A stretch of DNA of 64,000 nt from Xanthobacter aminoxidans (GCF_023571765.1 NZ_JAMJXC010000002.1:434001-498000), one strand, 5' to 3'. Counted from the stretch's first letter, positions 46,825 through 59,079 are shown. The notes: generated by a model not told the origin, from the sequence alone. Program-made: numbers and translations.

Positions 46825-47718
46825 TCAATCCAGGCCGAGCTTGCGGCAGATCTCATCGAGCTGGTCGAGGCTCGCATAGCGGATGCGCAGCTCGCCCGCC
46901 TCGCCCTTGCCCTCAAGACTGACGGCCAACCCCAGGGCATCGGCCAGCCGCTTCTCCAGCGCGCGGGTGTCCGCGCTCTTGCGCTCGGTGACAGGGGCGG
47001 GCGAACTGCGTCCCGTGACCGGGGCAGGGGGCGTCTTCGCCTTGGACAGGGCCTCCACATCGCGCACCGTCAGGCCCTTGGCGATGACCTCACGAGCCAC
47101 CTTCTCTGGATCGGAAACGGCGAGGAGGGCCCGCGCATGGCCGGCACTGAGCCGCCCCTCCGCCAGATGCCCCTTCACAGCTTCCGGCAGCTTCAGCAGC
47201 CGCAGCGTGTTGGCGATGTGGCTGCGGCTTTTCCCGATGACCTTGGAAAGCTCGTTCTGGTTGTATTCGAACTCGTCCATCAGGGCTTCGTAGCCCTGCG
47301 CCTCTTCCACCGGATTGAGGTCGGCGCGCTGGACGTTCTCGATGATCGCGATTTCGAGCGCCTCGCGATCGCTGAGGTCCAGCACCACCACGGGCACCTC
47401 GTGCAGGCTCGCCCGCTGGGCGGCCCGCCAGCGGCGTTCGCCGGCGACGATCTCGAAGGCGTCCGATCCCTTCAGCGGTCGCACCACGATGGGCTGGATG
47501 ATGCCCTTCTCGCGGATGGAGGCGGTGAGATCCTCCAGACCCTCCTCCAGGAAGGCGCGGCGCGGGTTGCGGGGGTTCGCCTTCACCTGCTCGATGGGCA
47601 CGCGGCGCGGGCCGCCACGCGTGCCCGAGCTGCGCGTCGGTGCCGCCTGCGGCTCCCCCATCTCGCCGATCAGCGCGGCAAGCCCCCGCCCCAGCCGGGA
47701 GCGCTGTTCATCCGCCAT
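46825..47718 (-). CDS. parB: Chromosome partitioning protein ParB
   Basis: A 297-aa CTP-dependent DNA clamp that loads at parS. Seen: LGRGLAALIGE near the start, IKPNPxxPR-like VKANPRNPRRAF, the GERRWRAAQRA CTP-binding motif, ENVQRADLNPVEEAQGY, and the helix-turn-helix SKVIGKSRSHIANTLRLLKLP that reads parS. The C-terminal dimer domain closes the protein. The start is at 47718. parA lies 26 bp upstream in the same operon. Two parS sites lie 1.6 and 3.6 kb upstream, at 49289 and 51354. Confidence 0.96.
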   Translation of the reverse strand: MADEQRSRLGRGLAALIGEMGEPQAAPTRSSGTRGGPRRVPIEQVKANPRNPRRAFLEEGLEDLTASIREKGIIQPIVVRPLKGSDAFEIVAGERRWRAAQRASLHEVPVVVLDLSDREALEIAIIENVQRADLNPVEEAQGYEALMDEFEYNQNELSKVIGKSRSHIANTLRLLKLPEAVKGHLAEGRLSAGHARALLAVSDPEKVAREVIAKGLTVRDVEALSKAKTPPAPVTGRSSPAPVTERKSADTRALEKRLADALGLAVSLEGKGEAGELRIRYASLDQLDEICRKLGLD

Positions 47719-47744
47719 CTTCGTCCGGTCCCTCTGGTCTTCCC

Positions 47745-48599
47745 TCAGGCCGCTGCCGCCGCCCGTGCCGCCCGTTCGCGCTGGATCACCTCCGACGCGA
47801 GCCGCAAATAAGCCTGTGACCCCAAGCACTTGAGATCGTATAGCAGAACCGGCTTGCCATAGGACGGCGCTTCCGAGACGCGCACGTTCCGGGGAATGAT
47901 GGTCTCATAGACCTTGTCACCCATGAACTGCCGCACGTCCTGCACCACCTGCTCCGACAGGTTGTTGCGCCCGTCATACATGGTCAGCACGATGCCGTGG
48001 ATGGTGAGGCTGGGGTTCAGCCCCACCCGCACCTGCTCCACCGTCTTCATCAGCTGGGAGAGGCCTTCCAGCGCGAAGAACTCGCACTGCAACGGCACCA
48101 CGATCGCGTCCGCCGCCGCCATGGCGTTGACGGTGAGGAGCGACAGGGACGGGGGGCAGTCCACCAGCACATAGGAAAAGCGCGGCGCCTCGGGATCGGC
48201 CGCGAGCGCCCGGAGTGCGTCCCGCAGGCGATAGGCGCGATCGCGTTCGGCGGCGATCTCCAGCTCCAGCCCGGACAGATCGAGGGTGGAGGGCGCCACA
48301 TAAAGCTGCGGGACCCCGGTCGGCATCACCGTCTCGCGCATGGTGGCTTCGCCCACCAGCACGTCGTAGGTGGAGACGTTGCGGGAGCGGCGATCGATGC
48401 CGAGGCCCGTGGAGGCGTTGCCCTGGGGGTCAAGGTCCACAACCAGCACGGTCTCACCGATGGCCGCCAGCGCGGTGCCGAGATTGATCGCTGTCGTGGT
48501 CTTGCCCACGCCACCCTTCTGATTGGCGAGCGCCAGCACGCGCGGCGCGCCGGCCGGCAGGGAAAGATCGGCTCCCGAGGAATAATCAGCCTGGCTCAT
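47745..48599 (-). CDS. parA: Chromosome partitioning ATPase ParA
   Basis: A 284-aa Walker ATPase. The deviant Walker A NQKGGVGKTTTAINLG has the signature Lys, and Walker B regions VVDLDPQGNAS and VLVDCPPSL follow. It forms an ATP-dependent DNA-bound gradient that pulls ParB-parS complexes to the cell poles. The start at 48599 (MSQADYSSGADLSLP) is the last Met before the conserved core and gives normal length. The gene is the second-last of the mnmE-mnmG-rsmG-parA-parB run on the minus strand. Confidence 0.96.
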   Translation of the reverse strand: MSQADYSSGADLSLPAGAPRVLALANQKGGVGKTTTAINLGTALAAIGETVLVVDLDPQGNASTGLGIDRRSRNVSTYDVLVGEATMRETVMPTGVPQLYVAPSTLDLSGLELEIAAERDRAYRLRDALRALAADPEAPRFSYVLVDCPPSLSLLTVNAMAAADAIVVPLQCEFFALEGLSQLMKTVEQVRVGLNPSLTIHGIVLTMYDGRNNLSEQVVQDVRQFMGDKVYETIIPRNVRVSEAPSYGKPVLLYDLKCLGSQAYLRLASEVIQRERAARAAAAA

Positions 48600-48703
48600 G
48601 GCCCGTGGTCCCCTTGGATCTGGTTCCGCAGGGCGCGACCCCGCGGATGAGAACGTCCACCTGGCGGCGCCGGCCTTATCGGCGCGCCTTCCCGGCGGGG
48701 TGG

Positions 48704-49360
48704 CTATTTGCTGCTGCGCCTGGCGCTCCTCACGAGAAGAACCTGCGCCTCTCGGTCGCTGACGCTGGCGCGAAGATCGCAATCGAGTGTCCAGCCTTTG
48801 CGGGCTTCGGTCAATTCGCGTTCAGCGTCGCGGCCCTTGGGAAACACCCCGAGCGCACCGGCGGAGAGGAAGGGCTCCGCCAGCTCCAGAAGCTTGGGAA
48901 GAGGCGCCAGCGCACGCGCGGACACCACCTGCGTTTCCGGCGCAAGTGCCTGCGCGACCTGCTCGATTCGCTGGGCGTGGACCCGCACCGGCAACTCCGC
49001 CACCCGCGCCGCCTCCCGCAGGAAGGCGGACTTGCGGGTGTCGCTCTCCACCAGATGGACATCCGCGCCCGGCCGCTCCGCCAGAATGGCGGCAACCACG
49101 AGACCGGGGAATCCGCCACCCGATCCCAAATCCACCCACCTGATCGCGTCCGCCGGAACATGGTTAATCAATTGCAACGAATCAGCGATGTGCCGGCTCC
49201 ACACCTCCGGCACGGTCGCAGGGGCAACGAGATTGATGGTCTTCTGCCACTTGCGGAGCAGCTCGGCGATGAGGTCGAGGCGGTGGAATGTTTCACGTGA
49301 AACCAGCCCCTCGACAGCAGCGCGCGCCGCGTCGTCGCCTCCCGCGCCAGCCCCCTTCAT
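48704..49360 (-). CDS. rsmG: 16S rRNA (guanine527-N7)-methyltransferase
   Basis: A 218-aa SAM enzyme (GidB) that methylates G527 of 16S rRNA. Seen: [21 protein letters not shown] loop, [18 protein letters not shown] and [14 protein letters not shown]. Start 49360 ([10 protein letters not shown]) leads into [25 protein letters not shown]. The codons for VSRETF coincide with a parS site, so this stretch is under dual selection. Confidence 0.94.
   Translation of the reverse strand: MKGAGAGGDDAARAAVEGLVSRETFHRLDLIAELLRKWQKTINLVAPATVPEVWSRHIADSLQLINHVPADAIRWVDLGSGGGFPGLVVAAILAERPGADVHLVESDTRKSAFLREAARVAELPVRVHAQRIEQVAQALAPETQVVSARALAPLPKLLELAEPFLSAGALGVFPKGRDAERELTEARKGWTLDCDLRASVSDREAQVLLVRSARRSSK
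49289..49304. other. parS site 1 (inside rsmG)
   Basis: TGTTTCACGTGAAACC matches the 16-bp ParB site TGTTTCACGTGAAACA at 15 of 16 positions. It lies in the N-terminal codons of rsmG, 1.6 kb from parB. Such sites nucleate ParB spreading near the origin. Confidence 0.9.
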
Positions 49361-49403
49361 CGGCGCGCCTCCATCCCCGTGATCCACAGCCCGAACGAAC
49401 CGA

Positions 49404-51281
49404 TCATGCGGAGCGTCCGCCCGCCCGACGCGCATGGGTGGCGATGAGCGCAAGCGCGGCCGGGGTCATTCCCTCCATGCGCCCCGCCTGTCCCACAGTG
49501 CGCGGGCGCACCCGCTCCAGCTTCTGCTTCAGCTCGTTCGAGAGACCCGGCAGATCGGCATAGGAGAGCTCTTCCGGCAGCGCGAGCGCCTCGTCCTTCC
49601 GCAGCGTGTGGATGTCCGCGGCCTGCCGCTCCAGATAGACCGCATACTTCGCGTCGATCTCGACCTGCTCGGCGATTGTCGACGGCAGCGCGGAGAGCTC
49701 CGGCCAGATCATCGCGAGCCGTGCTATGTCGATGTCGGGGTAGGCGAGAAGGTCGAAGGCGCTCCGGCGCTGGCCGTCGCGGTTCAAGGCAAGGCCGTGT
49801 CGCGCGCCTTCCGTCGGCGTGAGGGACAGGTCGCGGGTGAGGGCGCGCGCCGCCTCCAGCGCGTGCGTGCGCGCGTTGAAATGCGCCAGCCGCTCGGCGC
49901 CGACCAGCCCCAGCGCAGCACCGCGGGCGGTCAGGCGCTGGTCGGCATTGTCGGCCCGCAGGGTCAGCCGATATTCGGCGCGGGAGGTGAACATGCGATA
50001 GGGCTCGCTGACACCGCGCGTTACGAGGTCATCCACCATCACGCCCAGATAGGCCTCGGCCCGGTCGAGCACGACGCCGTCCGACCCGCCGGCGCGGCGG
50101 GCCGCGTTAAGCCCGGCGAGCAGGCCCTGCGCGGCGGCCTCCTCATACCCCGTGGTCCCGTTGATTTGGCCCGCGAGGAAGAGGCCCGCCACGCGCTTCG
50201 TCTCCAGCGTCGGCGCAAGCTCGCGCGGGTCCACATGATCGTACTCGATGGCATAGCCGGGGCGCAGCACCGCCACCTGCTCCAGACCGGGAATGGTGCG
50301 CAGGAACGCGATCTGCACATCGGCCGGCAGGGAGGTGGACAGGCCATTGGGATAGACGGTGGGATCGTCCAACCCCTCCGGCTCCAGGAAGATCTGGTGG
50401 CCGTCGCGATCACCGAAGCGGACGATCTTATCCTCGATGGACGGGCAGTAGCGTGGCCCGGTGCTGCCGATGCGCCCGGAATACATGGCCGAGCGGGAGA
50501 GATTCTGCCGGATCAGCTCATGGGTCGCGTCGGTGGTGCGGGTGATGCCGCATTCCACCTGCGGGTTGGGGAGGCGCGTGGTCAGCGCGGAGAAGGGCTC
50601 GGGCGGATCATCGCCGGCCTGCATCTCCAGGCTCGCCCAATCGATGGTCCGGCCATCGAGCCGTGCCGGCGTGCCGGTCTTGAGGCGGCCGAGCGCGAAG
50701 CCGAGGCGCGAGAGGGCAGGGGAGAGGCCGAGCGCCGGCTTTTCGCCCATGCGCCCGGCGGGGTAGCTGTCCTCGCCGAGATGGATCAAGCCGTTGAGGA
50801 AGGTGCCCGTTGTGAGCACCACTGCGCCGCAGGCGAGCTCCCGCCCGTCTGCGAGGCGCAGCCCCGCCACGCGACCATCCTTCACGAGGAGGTCGTCGGC
50901 CTCGCCTTCCACCACGTCCAGTCTCGGCTGTTCGGCCAGAGCCTGCTGCATGGCGCGGGCATAGAGCTTGCGGTCCGCCTGCGCGCGCGGCCCCCGCACG
51001 GCCGGGCCCTTGCGGCGATTGAGAACGCGAAACTGGATGCCGCCCTGGTCCGCGACCCGGCCCATCAATCCGTCGAGCGCATCGATCTCGCGCACCAGAT
51101 GGCCCTTGCCCAGGCCGCCGATGGCGGGGTTGCAGGACATGGCGCCGATGGTGGCCTGCGCGTGGGTGACAAGCGCAGTGCGCGCGCCGACCCGCGCCGC
51201 GGCGGCTGCGGCTTCGCATCCGGCATGTCCGCCGCCCACGACGATGACATCGAAGGCGAGCGGGTGGGGCGTTCCGTTCAT
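49404..51281 (-). CDS. mnmG: tRNA U34 5-carboxymethylaminomethyl modification enzyme MnmG
   Basis: A 625-aa FAD enzyme (GidA) that with MnmE modifies the wobble uridine of several tRNAs. Seen: [21 protein letters not shown] dinucleotide-binding loop, [40 protein letters not shown] and [19 protein letters not shown]. The start at 51281 ([11 protein letters not shown]) matches the family; an upstream in-frame ATG at 51341 would add 20 residues. It is followed by rsmG with a 43-bp gap. Confidence 0.95.
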   Translation of the reverse strand: MNGTPHPLAFDVIVVGGGHAGCEAAAAAARVGARTALVTHAQATIGAMSCNPAIGGLGKGHLVREIDALDGLMGRVADQGGIQFRVLNRRKGPAVRGPRAQADRKLYARAMQQALAEQPRLDVVEGEADDLLVKDGRVAGLRLADGRELACGAVVLTTGTFLNGLIHLGEDSYPAGRMGEKPALGLSPALSRLGFALGRLKTGTPARLDGRTIDWASLEMQAGDDPPEPFSALTTRLPNPQVECGITRTTDATHELIRQNLSRSAMYSGRIGSTGPRYCPSIEDKIVRFGDRDGHQIFLEPEGLDDPTVYPNGLSTSLPADVQIAFLRTIPGLEQVAVLRPGYAIEYDHVDPRELAPTLETKRVAGLFLAGQINGTTGYEEAAAQGLLAGLNAARRAGGSDGVVLDRAEAYLGVMVDDLVTRGVSEPYRMFTSRAEYRLTLRADNADQRLTARGAALGLVGAERLAHFNARTHALEAARALTRDLSLTPTEGARHGLALNRDGQRRSAFDLLAYPDIDIARLAMIWPELSALPSTIAEQVEIDAKYAVYLERQAADIHTLRKDEALALPEELSYADLPGLSNELKQKLERVRPRTVGQAGRMEGMTPAALALIATHARRAGGRSA

Positions 51282-51353
51282 GGTGGTCCGGGACAGAGGG
51301 ATATTGCCCCTCTGGAAACGCCCCTTCTTGGGCGCCGTCAAGGCTGGGCGGAA

Positions 51354-51369
51354 TGTTTCACGTGAAACA
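51354..51369. other. parS site 2 (perfect), between mnmE and mnmG
   Basis: TGTTTCACGTGAAACA is the exact 16-bp palindromic ParB site. It lies in the short gap between mnmE and mnmG, 3.6 kb from parB and 7.6 kb from the candidate oriC. Confidence 0.97.
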
Positions 51370-51383
51370 CGCCGGCCCGGCGC

Positions 51384-52694
51384 TCATTTGCCGATGCAGA
51401 AGGTGCTGAAGAGGCGATCGAGCACGTCCTCCACATCCACCCGGCCGATGGTCTGGTCGAGCGCCCGCACCGCGAGGCGGACATCCTCGGCCCGCAGCTC
51501 CTCATGCCCGCCATGCGCGCCCATGGCCCGCTCCAGATGGCGGGCCGCTTCTTCCAGGGCGAGACGCTGGCGCTCCCGCGTCACCAGCGCCGGCTCTCGG
51601 CCGCACAGCGCCTCGGCCCGCGCCGCAATGGCCGCAACGACATCCTCGACCCCGTCTCCGTTGACGGTGGAGAGGCCGATGAAGCCGTGTGGCACAGGCC
51701 CGCCCCGGTCGATCTTCGTCCGCACGCATATGGCGGTAGCGAAGGCGGCGGGCGGCGAAATCCCCTCGTCGCTGAGCCAGAGCACCGCGTCCGCGACCTC
51801 CGCACGGGCGAGCGCCCGGCGCACGCCCTCGGCTTCCACAGCGTCTACCGTCTCGCGCAGGCCGGCCGTGTCGAGCAGCGTCACCGCCTGGCCCGCGAGT
51901 TCCAGATGCACCTCCAGAACGTCGCGCGTCGTCCCGGCGATGGGGGAGACGATGGCGGCATCCCGCCCGGCGAGGCGGTTCAGCAGAGAGGATTTTCCCG
52001 CATTGGGCGGGCCGGCGATGGCCACCACGAGTCCATCCCGCACCCGCTCGCCCCGCGCCGCATCCGCCAGCGCGGCAAGCAATTCGCGATGGAGGCCGCC
52101 GATGAGGTCCAGGGCCGGCCGGGCCACATCCTCCGCCACGTCCGCTTCGTCGGAAAAATCGATGCCCGCTTCCAGAAGGGCGAGGGCGGAGACCAGCCCC
52201 TCCCGCCAGCCCATCACGCGGCGGGAGAGAGCGCCCGAGGCGAGCGCCATGGCCTGCCGGCGCTGGGCCTCGGTCTCGGCAGCGATGAGATCGGCGAGGC
52301 CTTCCACCTCGGCGAGGTCCAGCTTGCCGTTAGCGTGGGCGCGCCGAGTGAATCCGCCGGCCTCGGCCGGGCGAAGGCCCGGAAGCGAGCCGAGGGCGCG
52401 CAGCACTGCCGCCACCACCGCGCGCCCGCCATGAAGATGCAGCTCCACCACATCCTCCCCCGTGGCGCTCGCCGGGCCGGGGAAGAAGAGCACCAGTCCG
52501 CGATCCAGCTCCTCGCCCGTCGCGGGATGATGAAGGGCGGAATAGCGGGCCACGCGCGGCGGGGGCAGGGTGCCCGAGAGCGCCAGCGCCGCGGCGCCGG
52601 CCTCCGGCCCCGAAAGGCGGAGCACGGCGACGCCGGCAGGCAGTCGGCCCGAAGACAAGGCGAAGATGGTGTCGCTGGCGGTTTCACCGGACAT
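51384..52694 (-). CDS. mnmE: tRNA modification GTPase MnmE
   Basis: A 436-aa GTPase (TrmE). The N-terminal folate-binding domain has [21 protein letters not shown] and [13 protein letters not shown]. The G domain has [12 protein letters not shown] (G1), IAGTTRD (G2), DTAGLRE (G3) and TKID (G4, seen as VRTKIDR). The C-terminal FCIGK with the catalytic Cys is intact. It acts with MnmG on tRNA wobble uridines. In rhizobia it normally follows rho; here it is on the far side of the origin. It is divergent from the yyaL-like gene across 137 bp. Confidence 0.95.
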   Translation of the reverse strand: MSGETASDTIFALSSGRLPAGVAVLRLSGPEAGAAALALSGTLPPPRVARYSALHHPATGEELDRGLVLFFPGPASATGEDVVELHLHGGRAVVAAVLRALGSLPGLRPAEAGGFTRRAHANGKLDLAEVEGLADLIAAETEAQRRQAMALASGALSRRVMGWREGLVSALALLEAGIDFSDEADVAEDVARPALDLIGGLHRELLAALADAARGERVRDGLVVAIAGPPNAGKSSLLNRLAGRDAAIVSPIAGTTRDVLEVHLELAGQAVTLLDTAGLRETVDAVEAEGVRRALARAEVADAVLWLSDEGISPPAAFATAICVRTKIDRGGPVPHGFIGLSTVNGDGVEDVVAAIAARAEALCGREPALVTRERQRLALEEAARHLERAMGAHGGHEELRAEDVRLAVRALDQTIGRVDVEDVLDRLFSTFCIGK

Positions 52695-52831
52695 GGCCTG
52701 ATCCTCCAGACGAGTGGCTGCGGATTTGCACGGCGTCTGAACCAGATGCCCCGCACCCCGTTTCTTCGCCCGAACCTTTATCCTGCGATCACGTTGCCTT
52801 CAAAGCCGGCCGAAGCCGAAGGATTTCCGAC

Positions 52832-54844
<2,013 letters not shown>

Positions 54845-54974
54845 AAGCCCCATTGCGAGTCGCCACCGGAAGACACCACCCTCTAAAATCGCTTGGGAGA
54901 TTCACCAGCGGGTGGGGAAAACCGGATGACCAATGAGCCGGACCGAAGGCGATTTCGCCGCCAGCGGCCCTCCT

Positions 54975-55035
54975 AATCGATCAACTTTTGATTGAAATTC
55001 GGTTGTAAAAAACATCTTTGATTGCAGTCGTCACC
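54975..55035. other. AT-rich block between yyaL-like gene and dnaQ
   Basis: This convergent 60-bp block is strikingly AT-rich for this genome. It has an inverted repeat ATCAA-N3-TTGAT (54980-54992) and two TTTGATTG words, one within TTTGATTGAA (54987-54996), which also occurs at the candidate origin (59115-59124). No function is assigned. Confidence 0.4.
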
Positions 55036-55038
55036 GAC

Positions 55039-55761
55039 TCAGCTCGCCGTCTTCTCCGCCTCGGGCGTATCGGCATATTTCAGCCAGATCGCCTTCTCAC
55101 CCAGTGCCGCGACGAAGGCGGCATGGGCCTCCGATTCGGCCGCACTGATTCGCGCGGGCAGCGGAACGGGGCGGGGGTGTGCGGCGCGCGCCTCGACCAC
55201 CAGGCGCGGCGCCTCGGTGCTTTCCTCCACGAGGCCGATGAGGGTCGCCTGCCGGCCGCCGAGCAGTTCGCTATAGACCTCGGCCAGAAGCTCGGCATCG
55301 AGCAGCGCGCCGTGCTTCACCCGACGCGACGAATCGATGCCGTAGCGGTTCATCAGGTCGTCGAGACGATTGCCGCCGCCGGGATGCTTGCGGCGGGCCA
55401 ACGCCAGCGTGTCGATCACCCGGTCGCGGGCGATGGACGGGCGGCCGAGGCGCTCCAGCTCGGCATTCAGGAAGCCGATGTCGAACGCCGCGTTGTGGAT
55501 GACCAAAGTATCTTCCTGGATGAACTCCAGGAATTCATCAGCAACTTGCGAGAAGATCGGCTTGTCGGACAGAAATTCCGCCGACAGGCCGTGCACGTTG
55601 AACGCCTCCTGCGGCATGTCCCGCTGGGGGTTGATATAGACGTGGAAGACGTTGCCGGTGAGGATGCGATTGACCATCTCGACGCAGCCGATTTCCACCA
55701 GCCGATCGCCGCCATAGGCTTCGAGGCCCGTGGTCTCGGTGTCGAGCACGATCTCGCGCAT
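55039..55761 (-). CDS. dnaQ: DNA polymerase III epsilon subunit
   Basis: A 240-aa 3'-5' proofreading exonuclease of the replicase. ExoI is LDTETTGLEAYGGDRLVEIG, ExoII VIHNAAFDIGFLNAEL and ExoIII/H-loop KHGALLDAELLAEVY, so all DEDDh residues are present. The C-terminal tail (about 185-240) probably binds the alpha subunit. It is co-oriented with coaE, nine bases apart. Confidence 0.95.
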   Translation of the reverse strand: MREIVLDTETTGLEAYGGDRLVEIGCVEMVNRILTGNVFHVYINPQRDMPQEAFNVHGLSAEFLSDKPIFSQVADEFLEFIQEDTLVIHNAAFDIGFLNAELERLGRPSIARDRVIDTLALARRKHPGGGNRLDDLMNRYGIDSSRRVKHGALLDAELLAEVYSELLGGRQATLIGLVEESTEAPRLVVEARAAHPRPVPLPARISAAESEAHAAFVAALGEKAIWLKYADTPEAEKTAS

Positions 55762-55770
55762 GGCTTCCCC

Positions 55771-56370
55771 TCACCCCTTCCGCCGACCCGGCCCCGACAA
55801 AGCGCGCACGATGCCGGCCACCTGATGTTCGGCGGCGGCAAACCCGCGCCCGGTATCGATGACGAAATGGGCGCGGCGGCGCTTCTCGCCGTCCGGCATC
55901 TGCTTGGCGAGAATGGTCGCGAATTTCTCGTCCGTCATGCCCGCGCGGGCGAGCACGCGCTCGCGTTGCACAGCTTTCGACGCGCTGACCACAGCTACGG
56001 CATCCACCCGCCTGTCTCCGCCCGTCTCGAACAAAAGCGGGATGTCCAGAACAGCGAGACGCGCTCCACTCGCCCGCGCCTTGGTGAGAAAAGCCGTCTC
56101 GGCTTCACGCACCAAAGGATGAACGATGGCCTCCAGCCGCTTCATCGCCTCCGCGTCACCGAGCACCCGGGCGCCCAGCGCCGCACGATCAATGACACCG
56201 TCCCGGGCCACGCCGGGAAAAGCCGCCTCGACCGGTGCCACCGCTGCACCCCGATAGAGCGCGTGGACCGATGCGTCGGCATCATGCACCGGCACGCCCA
56301 GCGCCCGGAACATCTGAGCGGTGGCCGACTTTCCCATGCCGATGGAGCCGGTGAGGCCGAGCACCCACAT
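55771..56370 (-). CDS. coaE: Dephospho-CoA kinase
   Basis: A 199-aa kinase performing the last step of CoA synthesis. The P-loop is [16 protein letters not shown], with [20 protein letters not shown] and [15 protein letters not shown] following, all in family order. It lies 3 bp after aroE and 9 bp before dnaQ in a tight minus-strand operon. Confidence 0.95.
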   Translation of the reverse strand: MWVLGLTGSIGMGKSATAQMFRALGVPVHDADASVHALYRGAAVAPVEAAFPGVARDGVIDRAALGARVLGDAEAMKRLEAIVHPLVREAETAFLTKARASGARLAVLDIPLLFETGGDRRVDAVAVVSASKAVQRERVLARAGMTDEKFATILAKQMPDGEKRRRAHFVIDTGRGFAAAEHQVAGIVRALSGPGRRKG

Positions 56371-56373
56371 CTT

Positions 56374-57222
56374 TCAGGCCTCTAGCTGCCCCTTGGCGCG
56401 AAGGTCTTCCACCAGAACCGCCCGCAGCTCCGGCGTGACCTCGGGCGTCACGCCGAACCAGCGACGGAAACCGGGTACGCCCTGGTGCAGCAGCATGCCC
56501 AACCCATCGACCGTACGGAAGCCGGCGGCGGACGCAGCTTTGAGCAAAGGCGTCATGAGCGGCACATAGACAATGTCGCTCACCACCGCCTCGGGGCGCA
56601 GCCGGCCAAGATCGAGCGTCAGCGGGTCCGATCCCTTCATCCCGAGCGACGTGCAATTCACGAGGATATCCGCCTCGCCCATCACCTCGACGATGCGGTC
56701 GAAGGCGAGCGGGCGCACGCGCGGCCCGAAGAGGGATGCCACCGTCTCGGCCCGCTCCAGCGTACGATTGGCCAGCACCACCCGGTCGAAGCCTCGGCCG
56801 ACCAGCGCGTGGACCACCGCGCGCGAAGCCCCGCCGGCGCCGATCACCAGCGCGCAGTTGCGGGCGCCGTCCCAGCCCGGCGCAGAGGCGTCGAGATTGG
56901 CGATGAAGCCATAGCCGTCCGTGCTCGCCCCATGGAGCTTGCCGCCCTCCAGCCAGAGGGTATTGGCCGCACCCAAGGCGGCGGCGCTCTCATCCGCCTC
57001 GTCGAGGACGGAAAAGGCGATCTCCTTGTTGGGCAGCGTGACGTTGCAGCCGGCATAGCCGCGCGCGGCGAGGCTCCGGTAGAAATCCGCCGCCGTCTCC
57101 GGCGGCACCTCCTCGCGCTCGTAGGCGCCATCGATGCCATAGGCCTTCAGCCAATAGCCGTGCAGCAGCGGCGAACGGGAATAGGTGACGGGCTGGCCGG
57201 TGACACAGGCCCGAAGCGTCAT
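56374..57222 (-). CDS. aroE: Shikimate dehydrogenase
   Basis: A 282-aa NADP enzyme reducing 3-dehydroshikimate in aromatic amino-acid synthesis. Seen: SRSPLLHGYWLKAYG shikimate pocket, NVTLPNKEIAF with catalytic Lys, GASTDGYGF (Asp) and the NADP loop IGAGGASRAVVHAL with NRT basic patch. The start at 57222 overlaps the maf stop by 4 bp (ATGA); a longer upstream reading runs inside maf. Confidence 0.95.
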   Translation of the reverse strand: MTLRACVTGQPVTYSRSPLLHGYWLKAYGIDGAYEREEVPPETAADFYRSLAARGYAGCNVTLPNKEIAFSVLDEADESAAALGAANTLWLEGGKLHGASTDGYGFIANLDASAPGWDGARNCALVIGAGGASRAVVHALVGRGFDRVVLANRTLERAETVASLFGPRVRPLAFDRIVEVMGEADILVNCTSLGMKGSDPLTLDLGRLRPEAVVSDIVYVPLMTPLLKAASAAGFRTVDGLGMLLHQGVPGFRRWFGVTPEVTPELRAVLVEDLRAKGQLEA

Positions 57223-57818
57223 GGCAGCAGCCCCTGCTCGCGGAAGAAGGGCAGAAGCTGCAACAGCGGCAGGCCGAGAATGGTGAAGTGATCTCCATCC
57301 ACCCGGGTGAAGAGATGCACCCCCACCGATTCCAGCTGATAGGCGCCGACCGAGGTCAGAACCCGGGGACCGGCCGCCGCGAAATAGGCGCTCAAGGTCT
57401 CTTCGGTGAGCGGGCGCATGGTGAGAAAAGCGCTCACCACCGTATCGAACAGCACCTCCCCGTCGCACGCCACCGCGACCGCCGAATGCAGCGCATGGGT
57501 CTGGCCGGCAAGTTCCAGCAGTTGCTTGCGGGCAGCCTCGACCGAGACCGGCTTGTGGTAGATTTTCGGCCCTAGCGCCAAGGTCTGGTCGGCACCCAGC
57601 ACGAGCCGCCCCGGCGCGGCCTTCGATCCCGACAACGCTTTCGCCCGTGCGAGCAGAAGGGCGATGCCGGCCGGATCCATTTCACCGGCGGCGTCCTGGA
57701 GGGCGCGTTCGTCCACTTCGGCAGCCACGGTTTCCACGGGCAAGCCCGCGTGCACGAGAAGGGTCAACCGGGTCGCGCTTTTGGACGCGAGCACGAGCGG
57801 CTGTTCGCCACGCCACAC
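57219..57818 (-). CDS. maf: Maf-family nucleoside triphosphate pyrophosphatase
   Basis: A 199-aa house-cleaning nucleotide pyrophosphatase. Seen: VLASKSATRLTLL and VLGADQTLALG with catalytic Asp, plus the SVGAYQLESVGVHLF segment. YfdF/Maf subtypes remove modified nucleotides; the exact substrate is not readable from sequence. It leads the maf-aroE-coaE-dnaQ run, 122 bp after ppsR. Confidence 0.93.
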   Translation of the reverse strand: MWRGEQPLVLASKSATRLTLLVHAGLPVETVAAEVDERALQDAAGEMDPAGIALLLARAKALSGSKAAPGRLVLGADQTLALGPKIYHKPVSVEAARKQLLELAGQTHALHSAVAVACDGEVLFDTVVSAFLTMRPLTEETLSAYFAAAGPRVLTSVGAYQLESVGVHLFTRVDGDHFTILGLPLLQLLPFFREQGLLP

Positions 57819-57940
57819 GATCGTCTCTCCTCTGTTGCGCTGCCGTCAAAAAATGACGCACTGCGCTGATCTCACGCCTGCGTCCGCGATGCAAACCAAA
57901 GCGCAGCCCGATCGGGTGCCACGCCTCAGCTTCGGCGGCC

Positions 57941-58804
57941 TCAGGTTTCAGCGATGGAGCGGCGCCGGTGATCGCTGTAGAGGCTGAGGATGTTGGCCGC
58001 GGTTTCCTCGATGGAGCGACGCGTGACATCGATCAGCGGCCATCCGTTGCGCGCGCACAAGCGGCGGGAGAAGGCCAGCTCCTCGGAAACCGCCTCGCGA
58101 TCCGTATAGGTCGATGATCCCGTCTCCACGGCATTGAGCCCCAGCAACCGGTTCTGGCGGATCTCGACGATGCGTTCCGGGCTGGCGACGAGGCCCACCA
58201 CCAGCGGCTTCTTCAGCTTCTCGATGTTCGGAGGCAGCGGGACGTTGGGCACGAGGGGGATATTCGCCGCCTTGATCCCCCGGTTCGCGAGATAGATGGA
58301 GGTCGGCGTCTTGGAGGTGCGGGAGACGCCGAGCAGCACCACGTCGGCATGCTCGAGGTCTTCGGTGAGATGCCCGTCGTCATGCATGACGGTGAAGTTG
58401 AGGGCGTCGATGCGCTTGAAATAGCTGGCATCCAGCGCGTGCTGGCCACCCACCCGCGGCGTTGGCTCACCACCGAGATAGGACTGGAACAGCCGCACCA
58501 CCGGCGCCATCACCGAGAGATGCGGCAGGCCCAGCTCTTCGCAGCGCGAGCGCAGGCGGCTGCGGATGTCCTTGTCCACCAGAGTGAAGAGGACGATGCC
58601 GGGATTGGACTCCACCTCGATCAGCACCCGCTCCAGCTGCTTCATGGAACGAACCAGCGGGTAGACGTGTTCGATGGGCAGCACGTTCGCATATTGCGCG
58701 CTGGCCGCCCGGCCAACGTTGATCAGGGTTTCGCCCGTGGCGTCCGACACGAGGTGGAGGTGGAAATAGGCCTCGCCAGGCTTCGACTGAGTCACTTTGT
58801 CCAC
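57941..58804 (-). CDS. ppsR: Pyruvate,phosphate dikinase / PEP synthase regulatory protein
   Basis: A 287-aa bifunctional kinase/pyrophosphorylase (DUF299) that switches PEP-forming enzymes by phosphorylation. Seen: [13 protein letters not shown] at the start, [49 protein letters not shown] (P-loop) and [14 protein letters not shown]. The GTG start 58804 is chosen because an AGGAG lies 3-7 bases upstream. As I recall, a homologous DUF299 gene flanks the Caulobacter and Rickettsia origins opposite hemE, which matches the position here. Confidence 0.94.
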   Translation of the reverse strand: MDKVTQSKPGEAYFHLHLVSDATGETLINVGRAASAQYANVLPIEHVYPLVRSMKQLERVLIEVESNPGIVLFTLVDKDIRSRLRSRCEELGLPHLSVMAPVVRLFQSYLGGEPTPRVGGQHALDASYFKRIDALNFTVMHDDGHLTEDLEHADVVLLGVSRTSKTPTSIYLANRGIKAANIPLVPNVPLPPNIEKLKKPLVVGLVASPERIVEIRQNRLLGLNAVETGSSTYTDREAVSEELAFSRRLCARNGWPLIDVTRRSIEETAANILSLYSDHRRRSIAET

Positions 58805-58960
58805 CGCTCCTGTGGAAGGCTGTTGAGGAAGGCACGCGTTCTGGCCCCTTGCAAGGGCGGCCTCTGGATAAGTCCGAAATCCATCCACACGATCACCCTG
58901 CGGGAGAGATTCCCGTCCCGCCCTGTGCGTCGATGTGGACGGGTTTCCGCAGGGGGTGCG

Positions 58961-58975
58961 TTAATCCTTTGTTAA
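58961..58975. promoter_or_regulatory. CtrA box 1
   Basis: TTAATCCTTTGTTAA is an exact TTAA-N7-TTAA CtrA site in the candidate origin. CtrA binding there represses initiation in Caulobacter. Confidence 0.75.
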
Positions 58976-59064
58976 CCTGCCTTTCGCCGGCTTCGCATCC
59001 GCGGCAAGTCGCGTGTCGGCTATGGGTTCCGCTGTGGATCGGTTGTCGACGAGCCGGCAACTGG

Positions 59065-59079
59065 TTAATCAACCGTTAA
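59065..59079. promoter_or_regulatory. CtrA box 2
   Basis: TTAATCAACCGTTAA is a second exact TTAA-N7-TTAA site, 24 bp past a DnaA-like nonamer and directly next to the AT-rich tract, in front of hemE. It could affect both initiation and hemE transcription. Confidence 0.75.
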
